Below are positions 17,651-30,484 of a stretch of 64,000 nt of DNA, in pieces. Source of the stretch: Bacillus albus (GTDB lineage Bacteria; Bacillota; Bacilli; Bacillales; Bacillaceae_G); NCBI RefSeq assembly GCF_001884185.1, contig NZ_MAOE01000048.1, positions 41,886 through 105,885 of the forward strand. Reading direction: 5' to 3'. The number at the start of each line of letters is the position of its first letter. The first letter of the stretch is position 1. The translations under genes and the position numbers were made by a program. The notes under the pieces are model-generated. The model had not been told where the DNA came from, did no database searches, and was given only the letters and a program-made list of their open reading frames with translations.

Positions 17651-17666
17651 ATCTCAAATTCGAGAT
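17651..17666. promoter_or_regulatory. MhqR-type operator, distal
   Basis: ATCTCAAATTCGAGAT differs from the proximal palindrome at one base and lies upstream of the -35 region, about 59 bp from the proximal site centre to centre. Confidence 0.8.
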
Positions 17667-17794
17667 AATACTCAAAAAAATATTTACTGCATTTGAAATC
17701 TTTATTCAAAGTACAAATTACCTTGAACTCAAACTTATTATAAGTTACTTACTTATAGTTGTCAATAAGTTCCTTATTTTCATTTTAAATAAAA

Positions 17795-17820
17795 AGAGAG
17801 TAAACGCCAGTTTACTCTCT
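17795..17820 (-). terminator. Terminator of the symporter gene
   Basis: 11-bp stem (17795-17805 and 17810-17820), loop GCCA, followed on the minus strand by TTTTTATTTA. Confidence 0.85.
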
Positions 17821-17827
17821 TCGCTAA

Positions 17828-19306
17828 TTATTTCGTTTCCTCTTCAAGCACTGCTTCCATCTCATTAAATTCACGATGAATTGCTTTCACAGGTTCTTTT
17901 GTTAATAGACTTACAATAATAACAGCTAATAAGCTACAGAAGAATCCAGGTACCATTTCATACATAGTCGCTTTTAAACTTGGAATTTGTACCCAAGTAA
18001 TTACAACTACTGCACCTACAATCATCCCTGCAAGAACGCCCCATTTGTTCGTTCTTTTCCAATATAAACTTAATAAAATTGCAGGTCCGAATGCTGAACC
18101 AAATCCTGCCCAAGCATAACCGACAAGTGTTAAAATTGTATCACTTGGATGATAAGCTAAAACAACTGCGATCATAGCTACTACTAATACTGACAGTCTA
18201 CCGATAAATACAAGTTCTTTATCACTTGCGTTACGACGGAAAAATGTTTTATAGAAATCTTCCGTTACAGCACTTGAAATAACGAGTAATTGCGAGGAAA
18301 TACTACTCATAATCGAAGCCAAAATGGCTGATAGTAAAAACCCAGTGATGTACGGATGGAATAAGATATTTGAGAATGTTACAAAGACCATTTCTGGATC
18401 TTGTAATGTCGTATTATTTTTAGCGTAATAAGCAATACCAATTAAACCAGTAAGCATTGCACCTATAATGGAAATCGTCATCCAACCGATACCGATTCTA
18501 CGAGAAGTTTTTAAATCTTTAATTGAGGTAATTGCCATAAAACGGACAATAATATGCGGTTGACCAAAATACCCAAGACCCCATGCTAAAAACGAAATAA
18601 TCCCAAGAATTGTAGTCCCTTTAAACATATCTAAACGCGATGCATCAACTTGCTTAATTGTATTGAATGTTTCTGTTACACCGCCCACATCTGTAAAAGC
18701 AACAATTGGTACTAATACAAGAGCAATAAACATAATACACCCTTGCACAAAGTCAGTCCAACTTACTGCTAAAAAGCCACCGAATAGTGTATAAGCAACT
18801 ACGACACCGACAGTTACAAATAAACCAACTTTATAATCTAGGTTGAAAGAGTTCTCAAACAAACGTCCACCTGATACTAAACCAGCCGATGCATAAAATG
18901 TGAAAAATACTAAAATGACGATAGCGGAGACAAAACGAAGTATTTTTGTACGATCTTTAAAACGATTCTCTAAAAAGTCTGGAATCGTAATTGAATCATT
19001 TGCCACTTCTGTATACGTTCGCAAACGCGGGGCAAGAATTAAATAGTTTGCATAAGCACCTATTAATAAACCTATTGCAATCCATATACTTGATAATCCT
19101 GTCGCATACATCGCACCAGGTAATCCCATTAGCATCCAACCACTCATGTCAGAAGCACCAGCTGATAAAGCTGTAACTGCTGGACCGAGTTCCCTTCCGC
19201 CTAACATATAATCTGATAAATCAGATGTCTTCTTATAAGACCAATAACCGATATACAACATACCTGCCATATAAATAGCAAGCGAAACCATAATCTCAAT
19301 CTTCAC
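17828..19306 (-). CDS. putP: Sodium/proline symporter (PutP/OpuE family)
   Basis: A Na+-coupled solute symporter of the SSS family, 492 residues with about 13 transmembrane helices. It opens with the typical YxLGGRELGPAVTALSAGASDMSGW region (TM2), which contributes to sodium and proline binding in PutP, and includes RFMAITSIKDLKTSRRIG. The GTG at 19306 lies 7 bases after GGAG; a TTG one codon earlier is too close. PutP and OpuE cannot be told apart from sequence alone: one feeds catabolism, the other osmoprotection. No proline dehydrogenase gene is adjacent. Confidence 0.9.
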   Translation of the reverse strand: MKIEIMVSLAIYMAGMLYIGYWSYKKTSDLSDYMLGGRELGPAVTALSAGASDMSGWMLMGLPGAMYATGLSSIWIAIGLLIGAYANYLILAPRLRTYTEVANDSITIPDFLENRFKDRTKILRFVSAIVILVFFTFYASAGLVSGGRLFENSFNLDYKVGLFVTVGVVVAYTLFGGFLAVSWTDFVQGCIMFIALVLVPIVAFTDVGGVTETFNTIKQVDASRLDMFKGTTILGIISFLAWGLGYFGQPHIIVRFMAITSIKDLKTSRRIGIGWMTISIIGAMLTGLIGIAYYAKNNTTLQDPEMVFVTFSNILFHPYITGFLLSAILASIMSSISSQLLVISSAVTEDFYKTFFRRNASDKELVFIGRLSVLVVAMIAVVLAYHPSDTILTLVGYAWAGFGSAFGPAILLSLYWKRTNKWGVLAGMIVGAVVVITWVQIPSLKATMYEMVPGFFCSLLAVIIVSLLTKEPVKAIHREFNEMEAVLEEETK

Positions 19307-19309
19307 CAA

Positions 19310-19607
19310 ATCTCTCCCTTAGTTACATAAGCCATTCAAAATTTCGAAAAATGACTTTTTCTATTTTCTTGTTTTCGCTTATGGTTCCCTACCTTACCAA
19401 ACATTTTTTGTTCTTTCAAGTGAACAAGCCCTTTTCACTACATGTGAAAACCTCTATAAACGCCTTTATCCCAGTGGATTACCCGGCTTTCAAAAGAAAT
19501 TAAAGTAAAAATATTCAGAAAATATAACACCGTTTTTTTTATACCCTGTTTTCATTCTTTTATCAGACAAATTTTTAAAAGAAAAAAGCCATACAAATGT
19601 ATGACTT
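19310..19607. other. 300-bp region upstream of the symporter
   Basis: AT-rich sequence with a more GC-rich patch at about 19430-19500. TTTTCAC (19434-19440) pairs with GTGAAAA at about 19446-19452 to form a small hairpin in the likely leader. An imperfect terminator for the leftward gene at 19608 lies at 19584-19609. I see no gene. Confidence 0.4.
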
Positions 19608-20096
19608 TTAGCTTATTGACATCGCGATTTTCTCTCTCTCTACGTATACTTTACGAAATTTTATATAACAGCCAATTCGCCAAGGCACTATATAACAAAC
19701 TGCAAGAGTATAGAAAAGAATGCCGATTGACTTTGGATCTAAACCTTGTAAATGCCTTCTAAAGTAAGCACGTAAAAGAACGATAACTAAAAATGTAGCA
19801 ATAAAAGCAATACTTTTTTTCGCATAAATTTGGCCATCTTCTCTCACTTCATACCCACTTAAAATAATAAGTGGAATTGACAATAACAGTCCAATTCCAG
19901 CAGCTACCCCAATTTGCCAACTAGCAAGTTGTATCGGTGCAGCATATAAAGACAAACCTGGTAATAAAAAGAATAATGGCAGTAATAGTCGTCTTCCCTT
20001 ATTTTTAATAGGGCGATTCATAGAGCGCATACGCCTAAATATAACGATCCCTATGACGAGTAAAAAAATTGTAATACTGTACGAACCTTGTTGCAA
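19608..20096 (-). CDS. CcdC-like membrane protein (paralogue)
   Basis: A membrane protein of about 162 residues with four or five hydrophobic segments. It shares the overall pattern of the ccdC gene at 33749-34255: a long N-terminal helix followed by KNKGRRLLLPLFFL, SGYEVREDGQIYAKKSIAFI and a C-terminal IVPWRIGCYIKFRK (compare VSWRIAMYRSFTK). I prefer the TTG at 20096, six bases after GGGGAGAG; an ATG at 20141 behind TAGGAG is an alternative that adds 15 non-hydrophobic residues. No cytochrome c maturation gene is nearby, so its role is unclear. Confidence 0.72.
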   Translation of the reverse strand: MQQGSYSITIFLLVIGIVIFRRMRSMNRPIKNKGRRLLLPLFFLLPGLSLYAAPIQLASWQIGVAAGIGLLLSIPLIILSGYEVREDGQIYAKKSIAFIATFLVIVLLRAYFRRHLQGLDPKSIGILFYTLAVCYIVPWRIGCYIKFRKVYVEREKIAMSIS

Positions 20097-20208
20097 ATGA
20101 ATCTCTCCCCAAAAATAGGCATTTTTAAAATACTTTCCCATTATACTCCTAATATTCTCTGAATAATAGGAGTATCCTACGAAAAAATCTTACATATTAA
20201 ATATACTT

Positions 20209-21783
20209 TTAAGTTTGATTCACTATAGGAAACAATTCCGAAAGAGGAACTACTCTCCCCACCTCATCTTTAAACACAATATGCTCTCTCGTTAAATGAC
20301 GCGGACTCTTTACTCCCGCCGCTGCCGCAAGTGAAAACAAACTATATCTCATACTAACAACGTAATTCATGACGCGCCATTTCTTCTCATACGGATCTAG
20401 CGCTTTTTGATAGTGCGAATTCGTCGTGGCAACCCCAGATGGACATTGTCCAGAATTACATTGAAGCGCCATGATACAGCCACTTGCCATCATAAATCCG
20501 CGTGCTGAATTTACGGCATCTGCTCCAATTGCTAAAGCAATTGCCACTTTATCTGGTGTAATTAATTTCCCTGAGGCAAACACTTTGAATTTATCCCGCA
20601 CACCATAATGACTCGCTGTATCAATACAAGTTAATAATGCTGGAATAAGCGGCATCCCCATACTATCTGCCATCGATTTATACGTTGCTCCTGATCCACC
20701 TTCTGAACCATCAATTGTAATGAAATCTGGATAGATGTTTAACTCTTTCATCGTTTTGAATAAGTCTTCTAGCGGCTCTTGTTGTCCAATTACAATTTTC
20801 ATACCGACAGGTTTACCGCCATTTTCTTGCAAACGCTGAATAAAATACAGTGTATCTGCTGCATTATTTAAAAATGAAAATCGATTTGGTGAATTAATTG
20901 TCTCGCCTTCTCGTACATTCCGAACAGAAGCAATCTTTGCATTTACTTTTTGACCTTCTAGATGGCCACCACGTATTTTCGCACCTTGCCCAAATTTCAA
21001 TTCGAATGCTTTAATATTACTTTCTTTCACTTTCTCCATAAATTTCTCCATTGAAAAATTACCATCCTCATCACGATACCCGAATAATCCTGGACCAATT
21101 TGTGCAACAATATTTGCACCTGTATGTAAATGTTCTGGTATTACACCACCTTCTCCCGTATTAATCCACGAACCGCTAGCCATCTTCGCGCCAAACCCAC
21201 TCGCTAAAATATAATTTTCGCCAATCGCACCGTAAGACGTTGCTGATGCACCAAACATACCATACAGTTTCCATGGATATTTACGATTTTCACCGACGAT
21301 AATTGCATCGTCTTCTTCATATAACCAAAGATTCGTTGTATCCGCTGTCAATTTTTCTCTTCGTGAAAATAACCCTTCTTTATGAATCACATACTTTTTC
21401 CCTTCACATTCCTGCGTTACATTCACACTTAATTCATCTGTTAATATCGGAAATAATGTATTAGCAATATAATAGCCAGATGCATCAAAATCTCGTTTTG
21501 ATCCAAAACCGAGTATCTCAGAACGATACTTTGCGAGAAACATTACACTTTGAAAATCATAACGTGAAAAAGGTTTTCCATCCGTATCATGATCAAACCA
21601 ATATTGCCGAAATTCCGGTCCGATTTTTTCAAGTAAATAGCGCATTCTCCCTAAGTATGGATGCAGCTTTAATATAGAATGATGCGTCCGTTTTTTAATA
21701 AAAAATGTAATAATAAAAAAAATGATTAATAGTAGCATCAATAAGAGCAATATACTAATAATAACGAGTAGCGTTTCACTCAT
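20209..21783 (-). CDS. FMN-binding glutamate synthase-like protein (GltB central/FMN domain)
   Basis: A 524-residue protein with an N-terminal membrane anchor (residues about 3-27, strongly hydrophobic) and a complete Glu_synthase FMN/Fe-S domain: GGHLEGQKVNAKIASVRNV, ITIDGSEGGSGATYKSMADSMG, AIGADAVNSARGFMMASGCIMALQCNSGQCPSGVATT with the clustered cysteines. The glutaminase and NADPH (GltD) parts are absent. This is the YerD-type single-domain protein of Bacillus, whose electron partner and substrate are not established. ATG at 21783 follows AGGAGG. Confidence 0.86.
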   Translation of the reverse strand: MSETLLVIISILLLLMLLLIIFFIITFFIKKRTHHSILKLHPYLGRMRYLLEKIGPEFRQYWFDHDTDGKPFSRYDFQSVMFLAKYRSEILGFGSKRDFDASGYYIANTLFPILTDELSVNVTQECEGKKYVIHKEGLFSRREKLTADTTNLWLYEEDDAIIVGENRKYPWKLYGMFGASATSYGAIGENYILASGFGAKMASGSWINTGEGGVIPEHLHTGANIVAQIGPGLFGYRDEDGNFSMEKFMEKVKESNIKAFELKFGQGAKIRGGHLEGQKVNAKIASVRNVREGETINSPNRFSFLNNAADTLYFIQRLQENGGKPVGMKIVIGQQEPLEDLFKTMKELNIYPDFITIDGSEGGSGATYKSMADSMGMPLIPALLTCIDTASHYGVRDKFKVFASGKLITPDKVAIALAIGADAVNSARGFMMASGCIMALQCNSGQCPSGVATTNSHYQKALDPYEKKWRVMNYVVSMRYSLFSLAAAAGVKSPRHLTREHIVFKDEVGRVVPLSELFPIVNQT

Positions 21784-21810
21784 CCCGCTTCCTCCTATGA
21801 AATCCATAAT

Positions 21811-21841
21811 AAAAGGAGAACACCTGATGTGTTCTCCTTTT
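21811..21841 (-). terminator. Hairpin upstream of the GltB-like gene
   Basis: Perfect 13-bp stem (21811-21823, 21829-21841), loop of 5, T-rich on the minus strand; terminates the oxidoreductase gene ending at 21850. Confidence 0.87.
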
Positions 21842-21849
21842 ATCTTTAT

Positions 21850-22977
21850 TCAAATTAATGTAGCAAGATGCTCTTTCGCATCATATTCAACTAAACTTTC
21901 AGCATTTTTAATTCGATGAACAAAATCTGGATTAGCAATTAAAGGTCTTCCGAATGCCGCTACATCAATTGTTCCTTCTTGCAACGCTTTTTCAGCTTCT
22001 TTCGGATTTAAATTTCCTACTCCTACGATCGTACCATCCCAATATTTTCTTACTAATTGATGAAAATTCTTTCCGTCAGCAATAACTGCCGTATAATTCA
22101 TCGTTGAAGGGTGAATCATCGTTAACCCAACTTCTTTGAACATATTTACAAACGTTTCAACTGCAAACTCAGGATTTTCCCACATATAAGTAGGATTATC
22201 ACCTTTAAAAGCAGAGAAGCGAAGAAGTGTTTTATCAGCTCCAACAGCTTCTATTACAGCCTCAGTTACTTCTTTCATAAACGTTAATCTTTCCTTTAAG
22301 TCACCGCCGTATTTATCAGTACGCTTATTTGCAAACTCATAAGTAAATTGATCAATTAAATATCCGTGTGCACCGTGAATTTCTACTCCATCAAATCCAG
22401 CTTCAATCGCATTCTTCGCAGCTTGTGCGTATTGACCAATCACTTCTTGTATTTCTTCTAACGTCATTGCTTCTGGCGTATCAAACGGTTTACGAAAACG
22501 TGGAACATTTCCTTCTGCAGCAATAGCAGACGGTGCTTGTGGCATTTGCCCACCAATTATTTCGTGATGACTCATACGTCCAACATGCCATATTTGAGCA
22601 ATAATCGTTCCACCTTCTTTATGTACTGCCTCTGTAACAGGCTTCCAAGAATCGATTTGTTCTTGTGTATAAATCCCTGGTACTCCCGGATTCCCTTTTG
22701 CTCTTGGGCTAATGACGATTCCCTCTGTAATAATGAATCCAACTCCATCAGCTGCACGCTTTCTATAATACTCAACTACATCAGTGCCAACGACTCCCGT
22801 TTCATGATTCGCGAAACATCTCGTCATCGGTGCCATTGCTATACGATTACGAAGAGACCAAGATCCAATTTGAATCGGATTAAACAACTTCGTTTCTTCA
22901 ATATTTTCAAAAGATCCCCAAGCGTTTATATTTGTTCCTTCATAAATACTTGCTGCTTTATTATTTGAACTTGTCAT
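21850..22977 (-). CDS. NADH:flavin oxidoreductase (old yellow enzyme family)
   Basis: A 375-residue FMN oxidoreductase with the TIM-barrel pattern of old yellow enzymes: LFNPIQIGSWSLRNRIAMAPMTR, the substrate-site GAHGYLIDQFTYEFANKRTDKYGG (with the HGAH/Y pair and active-site Tyr), and the FMN phosphate site VAAFGRPLIANPDFV. Such enzymes reduce activated C=C bonds of enones, quinones or nitroesters. The ATG at 22977 follows GGGGGAAG; 34 upstream in-frame codons look non-coding. It is a single gene. Functionally it would fit the electrophile-stress theme of mhqED nearby, but no shared operator was seen. Confidence 0.88.
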   Translation of the reverse strand: MTSSNNKAASIYEGTNINAWGSFENIEETKLFNPIQIGSWSLRNRIAMAPMTRCFANHETGVVGTDVVEYYRKRAADGVGFIITEGIVISPRAKGNPGVPGIYTQEQIDSWKPVTEAVHKEGGTIIAQIWHVGRMSHHEIIGGQMPQAPSAIAAEGNVPRFRKPFDTPEAMTLEEIQEVIGQYAQAAKNAIEAGFDGVEIHGAHGYLIDQFTYEFANKRTDKYGGDLKERLTFMKEVTEAVIEAVGADKTLLRFSAFKGDNPTYMWENPEFAVETFVNMFKEVGLTMIHPSTMNYTAVIADGKNFHQLVRKYWDGTIVGVGNLNPKEAEKALQEGTIDVAAFGRPLIANPDFVHRIKNAESLVEYDAKEHLATLI

Positions 22978-23100
22978 TTTTCTTCCCCCTAAAAATCTTC
23001 TTACTATAATCGTATCATACTTACTTTTAGATAGTAACGTCAATTTATACGCTTTAATCACAAAACATTCGAATATCAAACAAATAGAATGCTATAAATA

Positions 23101-23140
23101 AACTAAAAAAGGTTTCCTTAGTAGGAAACCTTTTTTAGTT
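23101..23140. terminator. Strong 18-bp hairpin
   Basis: Arms 23101-23118 and 23123-23140 are perfectly complementary with loop TAGT. It lies about 430 bp past the end of the leftward carD gene and could end its transcript or that of an RNA in the gap. Confidence 0.85.
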
Positions 23141-23568
23141 GACCATATATGGTTATCAATTTCTTTATCTCTTTTATATAAAGAATTATTATCTTTTCAC
23201 TTATAAAAAATCCCTTATCAATAGAAGTGGAAATGGTTCAGTATTCTTCTAAAAATAATAACTTATAAACCTAAAACAATGAAAGCCCTACCTCTCTTTC
23301 ATCCTTACGGCTCCTTGTCCGTGCCAGTGTGAATCAGGATTGCAAAAATCAAGTAACTATTCTATCGAAGTGTTTAATTAAACTTCGAACATTCGTAAAG
23401 AATTAAAAAATAAAAATGGATTTGATTGTAGTAATAACAAACGAGGTTAATGCTCTAAAAGTGGTTTGAAAAAGTTGAATGTCTTTGAAATGATTAATTT
23501 TCTATAATTATGTTCCCAAAAAATTCAAAATCTTTTTTTGGGATGTAATACATTATTTGTAATGAATC
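23141..23568. other. 430-bp gene-free gap with a GC-rich structured patch
   Basis: Mostly AT-rich, but 23279-23345 is clearly richer in G+C and can fold: ATGAAAG/CTTTCAT (23279-23285 with 23296-23302) and an ATCCT/AGGAT stem (23301-23305 with 23336-23340) enclosing ACGG/CCGT. A further CGAAG/CTTCG stem lies near 23366-23387. No coding frame is apparent. It may be a structured RNA or cis-element; I match it to no riboswitch class I know. Confidence 0.4.
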
Positions 23569-24030
23569 TTAACAAAAGCTTTTTATTTGACTTTCTGTGA
23601 TACCTTCAATTAATCCCAGTTCACTAATCAAAAATTCGTGTGCGTTATCTAACATTTTCTTTTCGCTTGCATTAAGTGCTTTTTCTTTCTGCATACGTAA
23701 TAAATCACGTACAACTTCAGCACCTTCTTGTATTTTACCCGTCTTTATTTTATCAGTGTTCAATTTATACCTTTGTTTCCATGTAAGTAATCTATCAGAT
23801 TCTCCATGTTGAAAAACATCCAATATGTGTGCTATTGCCGTTATATCCGTGACTGGTCGTATATTTGAGCTCAATATTCTCTCTGCCGGAATCATTACTT
23901 CCATATTACTACCCGACATTTTTATAACATAATACTGTTGTTTTTCTCCTGCGATTTCCTTCTCTTCTACGGCTTTAATTATACCTGCTCCGTGCATTGG
24001 ATAAACAATGTTATCGCCAATTTGAAACAA
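23569..24030 (-). CDS. CarD family transcriptional regulator (YdeB-like)
   Basis: A 153-residue CarD/CdnL-type protein. The N-terminal RNA-polymerase-interacting domain (FQIGDNIVYPMHGAGIIKAVEEKEIAG) is followed by a helical DNA-contacting domain (LLTWKQRYKLNTDKIKTGKIQEGAEVVRDLLRMQKEKALN). It would bind the RNA polymerase beta subunit and stabilise open complexes. The TTG at 24030 sits behind GGAGGTG at ideal spacing and gives the 153-residue length of B. subtilis YdeB; an upstream ATG would place the ribosome binding site inside the gene. A CCATATATGG palindrome lies just upstream (about 24043-24052). Confidence 0.87.
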   Translation of the reverse strand: MFQIGDNIVYPMHGAGIIKAVEEKEIAGEKQQYYVIKMSGSNMEVMIPAERILSSNIRPVTDITAIAHILDVFQHGESDRLLTWKQRYKLNTDKIKTGKIQEGAEVVRDLLRMQKEKALNASEKKMLDNAHEFLISELGLIEGITESQIKSFC

Positions 24031-24235
24031 ATAATCCACCTCCATATATGGTAACCTTCTCAATCTTAACACACAATCACTTTTTTAGCAAAATTTTTAT
24101 TTTATCACAAAATTATTTTTTATGTCAATTCTTTCTAACTAAGAAAATAAATTCGTAAAACATCACTAAAAACCTGTAATCTCATTAACTTTTCCACACA
24201 TATATACATTCTAATTTCACCTTCTCTTTTTACAT

Positions 24236-24273
24236 AAAAACACATTACTACATATGAGTAGTAATGTGTTTTT
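24236..24273 (-). terminator. hut operon terminator
   Basis: 16-bp perfect stem (24236-24251, 24258-24273) with loop ATATGA and a T-run on the minus strand, 39 bases past the hutG stop. Confidence 0.88.
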
Positions 24274-24311
24274 TATACGGAATCGGTAAAAATTCTCTAT
24301 TAACTTCACGC

Positions 24312-28222
<3,911 letters not shown>

Positions 28223-28227
28223 TCATT

Positions 28228-29745
28228 TTATAGTGCTGCGTTTACATCTAATCTTTCTTTTATCGAATAATTCATTTTTAACCAATACGCAATATTTTCA
28301 ATATCCGTTGAGAATATGCGGTCATTTGTAATAGAAGGCACTTGCTGACGACCTTGATGGTAGAAACTTTTCGTCACTGTACTCATGTTTTCAATACCGC
28401 GATATTCTGCTGCTTGCATCGCACAAATCATTTCAATTGAAAGAACGCGTCTTACATTTTGAATAATTTGATGTGCATGACGTGAAGCGATTGTTCCCAT
28501 ACTTACGTGATCTTCTTGGTTAGCTGATGACGGGATTGAATCCACACTCGCCGGATGTGCTAACGTTTTATTTTCAGAAACTAATGACGCTGCAGCATAT
28601 TGCATAATCATTGCACCAGACTGAAGTCCTGGTTCTGGACTTAAAAATGGAGGTAAATCATTTAATTGCGGATTTACTAAACGCTCAATTCGACGCTCTG
28701 AAATATTTGCAAGTTCCGCCATTCCTACTTTTAAGAAGTCCATCGCAAACGCAATCGGTTGACCGTGGAAATTACCACCCGAAATTACCTTTTCCCCACC
28801 ATCAAAGATAAGCGGATTATCTGTTGCTGCATTCATTTCAATTTCTAATTTTTCTTTCACATAATTTAAAACTTGCCAAGAAGCACCGTGTACTTGCGGG
28901 ATACAGCGAAGTGAATATGCATCCTGTACTCGTAGTTCTCCTTGTTTTGTTGTTAATTTACTATCGTGAAGGATGTCACGAATTCTGCTCGCTACTTCCA
29001 CTTGCTCTTTATAACCACGTGCTTTATGAACATTTTCATCAAATGCATCAATAATGCCTTGTAACCCCTCAATCGTCATCGAAGCAATGAATTCAGCTTG
29101 ATAAGCCGTTGCTTCTGCTTCTATATAAGAAAGAACTCCTTGCGCTGTCATCGCCTGCGTACCATTGATTAATGCAAGCCCCTCTTTCGCTTCAAGTTCA
29201 ATCGGCTCAAGACCTTCTTCTGTAAGAGCCACCATCGCATGAACGCGTTTCCCCTTATAGAACACTTCACCTTCACCTAGTAATACAAGCGCAAGATGAG
29301 ATAAAGGTGCTAAATCGCCACTCGCACCAAGTGAACCTTGTTGCGGAACGACTGGGTGAATTTTACGATTTACAAACTCAAGAAGCATATTTACAACAAG
29401 CGGTCTAACGCCAGATACTCCTTTAAGCATCGTATTCGCTCGTAAAATTAACATACCGCGTGATACTTCTTCAGGGAATGGATCGCCTATTCCGCATGCA
29501 TGTGACTGAATTAAATTGTGTTGAAGTGCTTTTACATCATCTTTTTGAATAAGCACGTCACTGAACTTTCCAAATCCAGTTGTAATACCGTAAACGACTT
29601 TTCCGTCCTCTACAATTTTCTCAACTACTTCGCGGCACTCTGCCACCTTTTGCATACTATTTGGACAAGCTGTTACACCTTCTCCTTCAAGTAACAACCT
29701 CTTCATTTCTTCAATTGTCAATGTGTGTCCTGTTAACGTAATCAT
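28228..29745 (-). CDS. hutH: Histidine ammonia-lyase
   Basis: Histidase, 505 residues, that deaminates L-histidine to urocanate. The Ala-Ser-Gly triad that self-cyclises into the MIO cofactor is seen in [14 protein letters not shown] near residue 143, with the family motifs [10 protein letters not shown] and [12 protein letters not shown] at 29745 follows AAGGAGGAAAA. It lies directly after the HutP-controlled terminator. Confidence 0.97.
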   Translation of the reverse strand: MITLTGHTLTIEEMKRLLLEGEGVTACPNSMQKVAECREVVEKIVEDGKVVYGITTGFGKFSDVLIQKDDVKALQHNLIQSHACGIGDPFPEEVSRGMLILRANTMLKGVSGVRPLVVNMLLEFVNRKIHPVVPQQGSLGASGDLAPLSHLALVLLGEGEVFYKGKRVHAMVALTEEGLEPIELEAKEGLALINGTQAMTAQGVLSYIEAEATAYQAEFIASMTIEGLQGIIDAFDENVHKARGYKEQVEVASRIRDILHDSKLTTKQGELRVQDAYSLRCIPQVHGASWQVLNYVKEKLEIEMNAATDNPLIFDGGEKVISGGNFHGQPIAFAMDFLKVGMAELANISERRIERLVNPQLNDLPPFLSPEPGLQSGAMIMQYAAASLVSENKTLAHPASVDSIPSSANQEDHVSMGTIASRHAHQIIQNVRRVLSIEMICAMQAAEYRGIENMSTVTKSFYHQGRQQVPSITNDRIFSTDIENIAYWLKMNYSIKERLDVNAAL

Positions 29746-29768
29746 TCTTTTTTCCTCCTTAAAAAGGC

Positions 29769-29834
29769 AAAAGGGGACCTTATCTTTTTAAGACAGACTT
29801 CTGTCTTAAAAAAGTAAGGCCCCCTTCTAACTAA
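29769..29834 (-). promoter_or_regulatory. HutP-responsive terminator and leader between hutP and hutH
   Basis: A very long imperfect hairpin (about 29771-29826; inner arms AAGACAG/CTGTCTT) ends on the minus strand in CCTTTTTAA. The RNA would carry UUAGUUAG at 29827-29834, at the 5' foot of the hairpin; HutP recognises repeated NAG (UAG) triplets. In B. subtilis, histidine-Mg-HutP binds this position and prevents termination. Confidence 0.8.
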
Positions 29835-29849
29835 TAGACTATGGGCAAA

Positions 29850-30290
29850 TCATATGTGATTAATTCCTAAACCAATCGCCTCATGCTCAGATCCTTTTAC
29901 AGGTGCACCAATCGTTCCATATAATGCAACAGCAACCCATTCGCCTTCTTTTTTTCCGTCGTATGGTGTACCGCGCACAATCGCAAAGCGAAGTCCTACT
30001 GTACGAAGAACGTCTGCTAACTGAATTTGACCTCTCGTCACTCCGTACAAAGCTTCCATAATCGCATGATAAAGTGCATGTGTTTCTCTGTAAACGTCTG
30101 TTTCAATAACTTGGTTGCTCTTAGCCGCTGTTTCCATTGCTGCTACAACCTTTTGCGAATTCATCGAACCCACTTTCCCCGTACAATACTTCCAACCTTT
30201 TGGGATAGATAATACAGGGCTTTCATTCTCATCCGCAAGTGCCAACAGCATGGCCATACGACCAATTCGATGTGTTCCTTGAAGAAGCAT
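29850..30290 (-). CDS. hutP: Hut operon antiterminator HutP
   Basis: RNA-binding antiterminator of 146 residues that binds L-histidine and Mg2+ and allows transcription past the terminator before hutH. Conserved family segments are clear: [55 protein letters not shown] and the C-terminal [23 protein letters not shown], including the histidines of the metal site. First gene of the operon; ATG at 30290. Confidence 0.95.
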
Positions 30291-30335
30291 GTGACTCTCT
30301 CATTTCTTTTAATTATTTGAATATTTCTTAATTTA

Positions 30336-30364
30336 AGAATATATGAAAACGGTTAAATCGTCAA
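30336..30364 (-). promoter_or_regulatory. hut promoter with cre-like site in the spacer
   Basis: On the minus strand TTGACG (30359-30364), a 17-base spacer and TATTCT (30336-30341). The plus-strand TGAAAACGGTTAAA (30344-30357) in the spacer matches the CcpA cre consensus TGWNANCGNTNWCA at all but one position. TTCTTAATTTAAGAA (30325-30339), a 7-bp-arm palindrome, overlaps the -10. Confidence 0.6.
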
Positions 30365-30404
30365 TAGTTTAAACTCACATTCAAACATTTTTTTCATCTT
30401 CTCC

Positions 30405-30420
30405 ATTTGTGTACACAAAT
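30405..30420. promoter_or_regulatory. 16-bp perfect palindrome upstream of the RHH-methyltransferase gene
   Basis: ATTTGTGTACACAAAT is fully self-complementary; its half ACACAAAT recurs at once in TTTACACAAATTTT. It lies at the -35 edge of a probable promoter (TTTACA at 30423-30428, 18-base spacer, TATAGT) for the gene at 30485. The encoded N-terminal RHH domain makes autoregulation a natural guess. Confidence 0.5.
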
Positions 30421-30484
30421 GATTTACACAAATTTTCCAGTTATGCTATAGTCTCAATAACAGATGCAAAGGGGTGAGATTTCA

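Noticed and set aside
23281-23340. Possible c-di-GMP-I riboswitch on the minus strand (CACGGACAAGG resembles CACGCACAGGG)
   Set aside because: The essential CAAACC and GGGACGCAAAGCC elements and the tetraloop receptor are missing; no downstream gene typical of the class.
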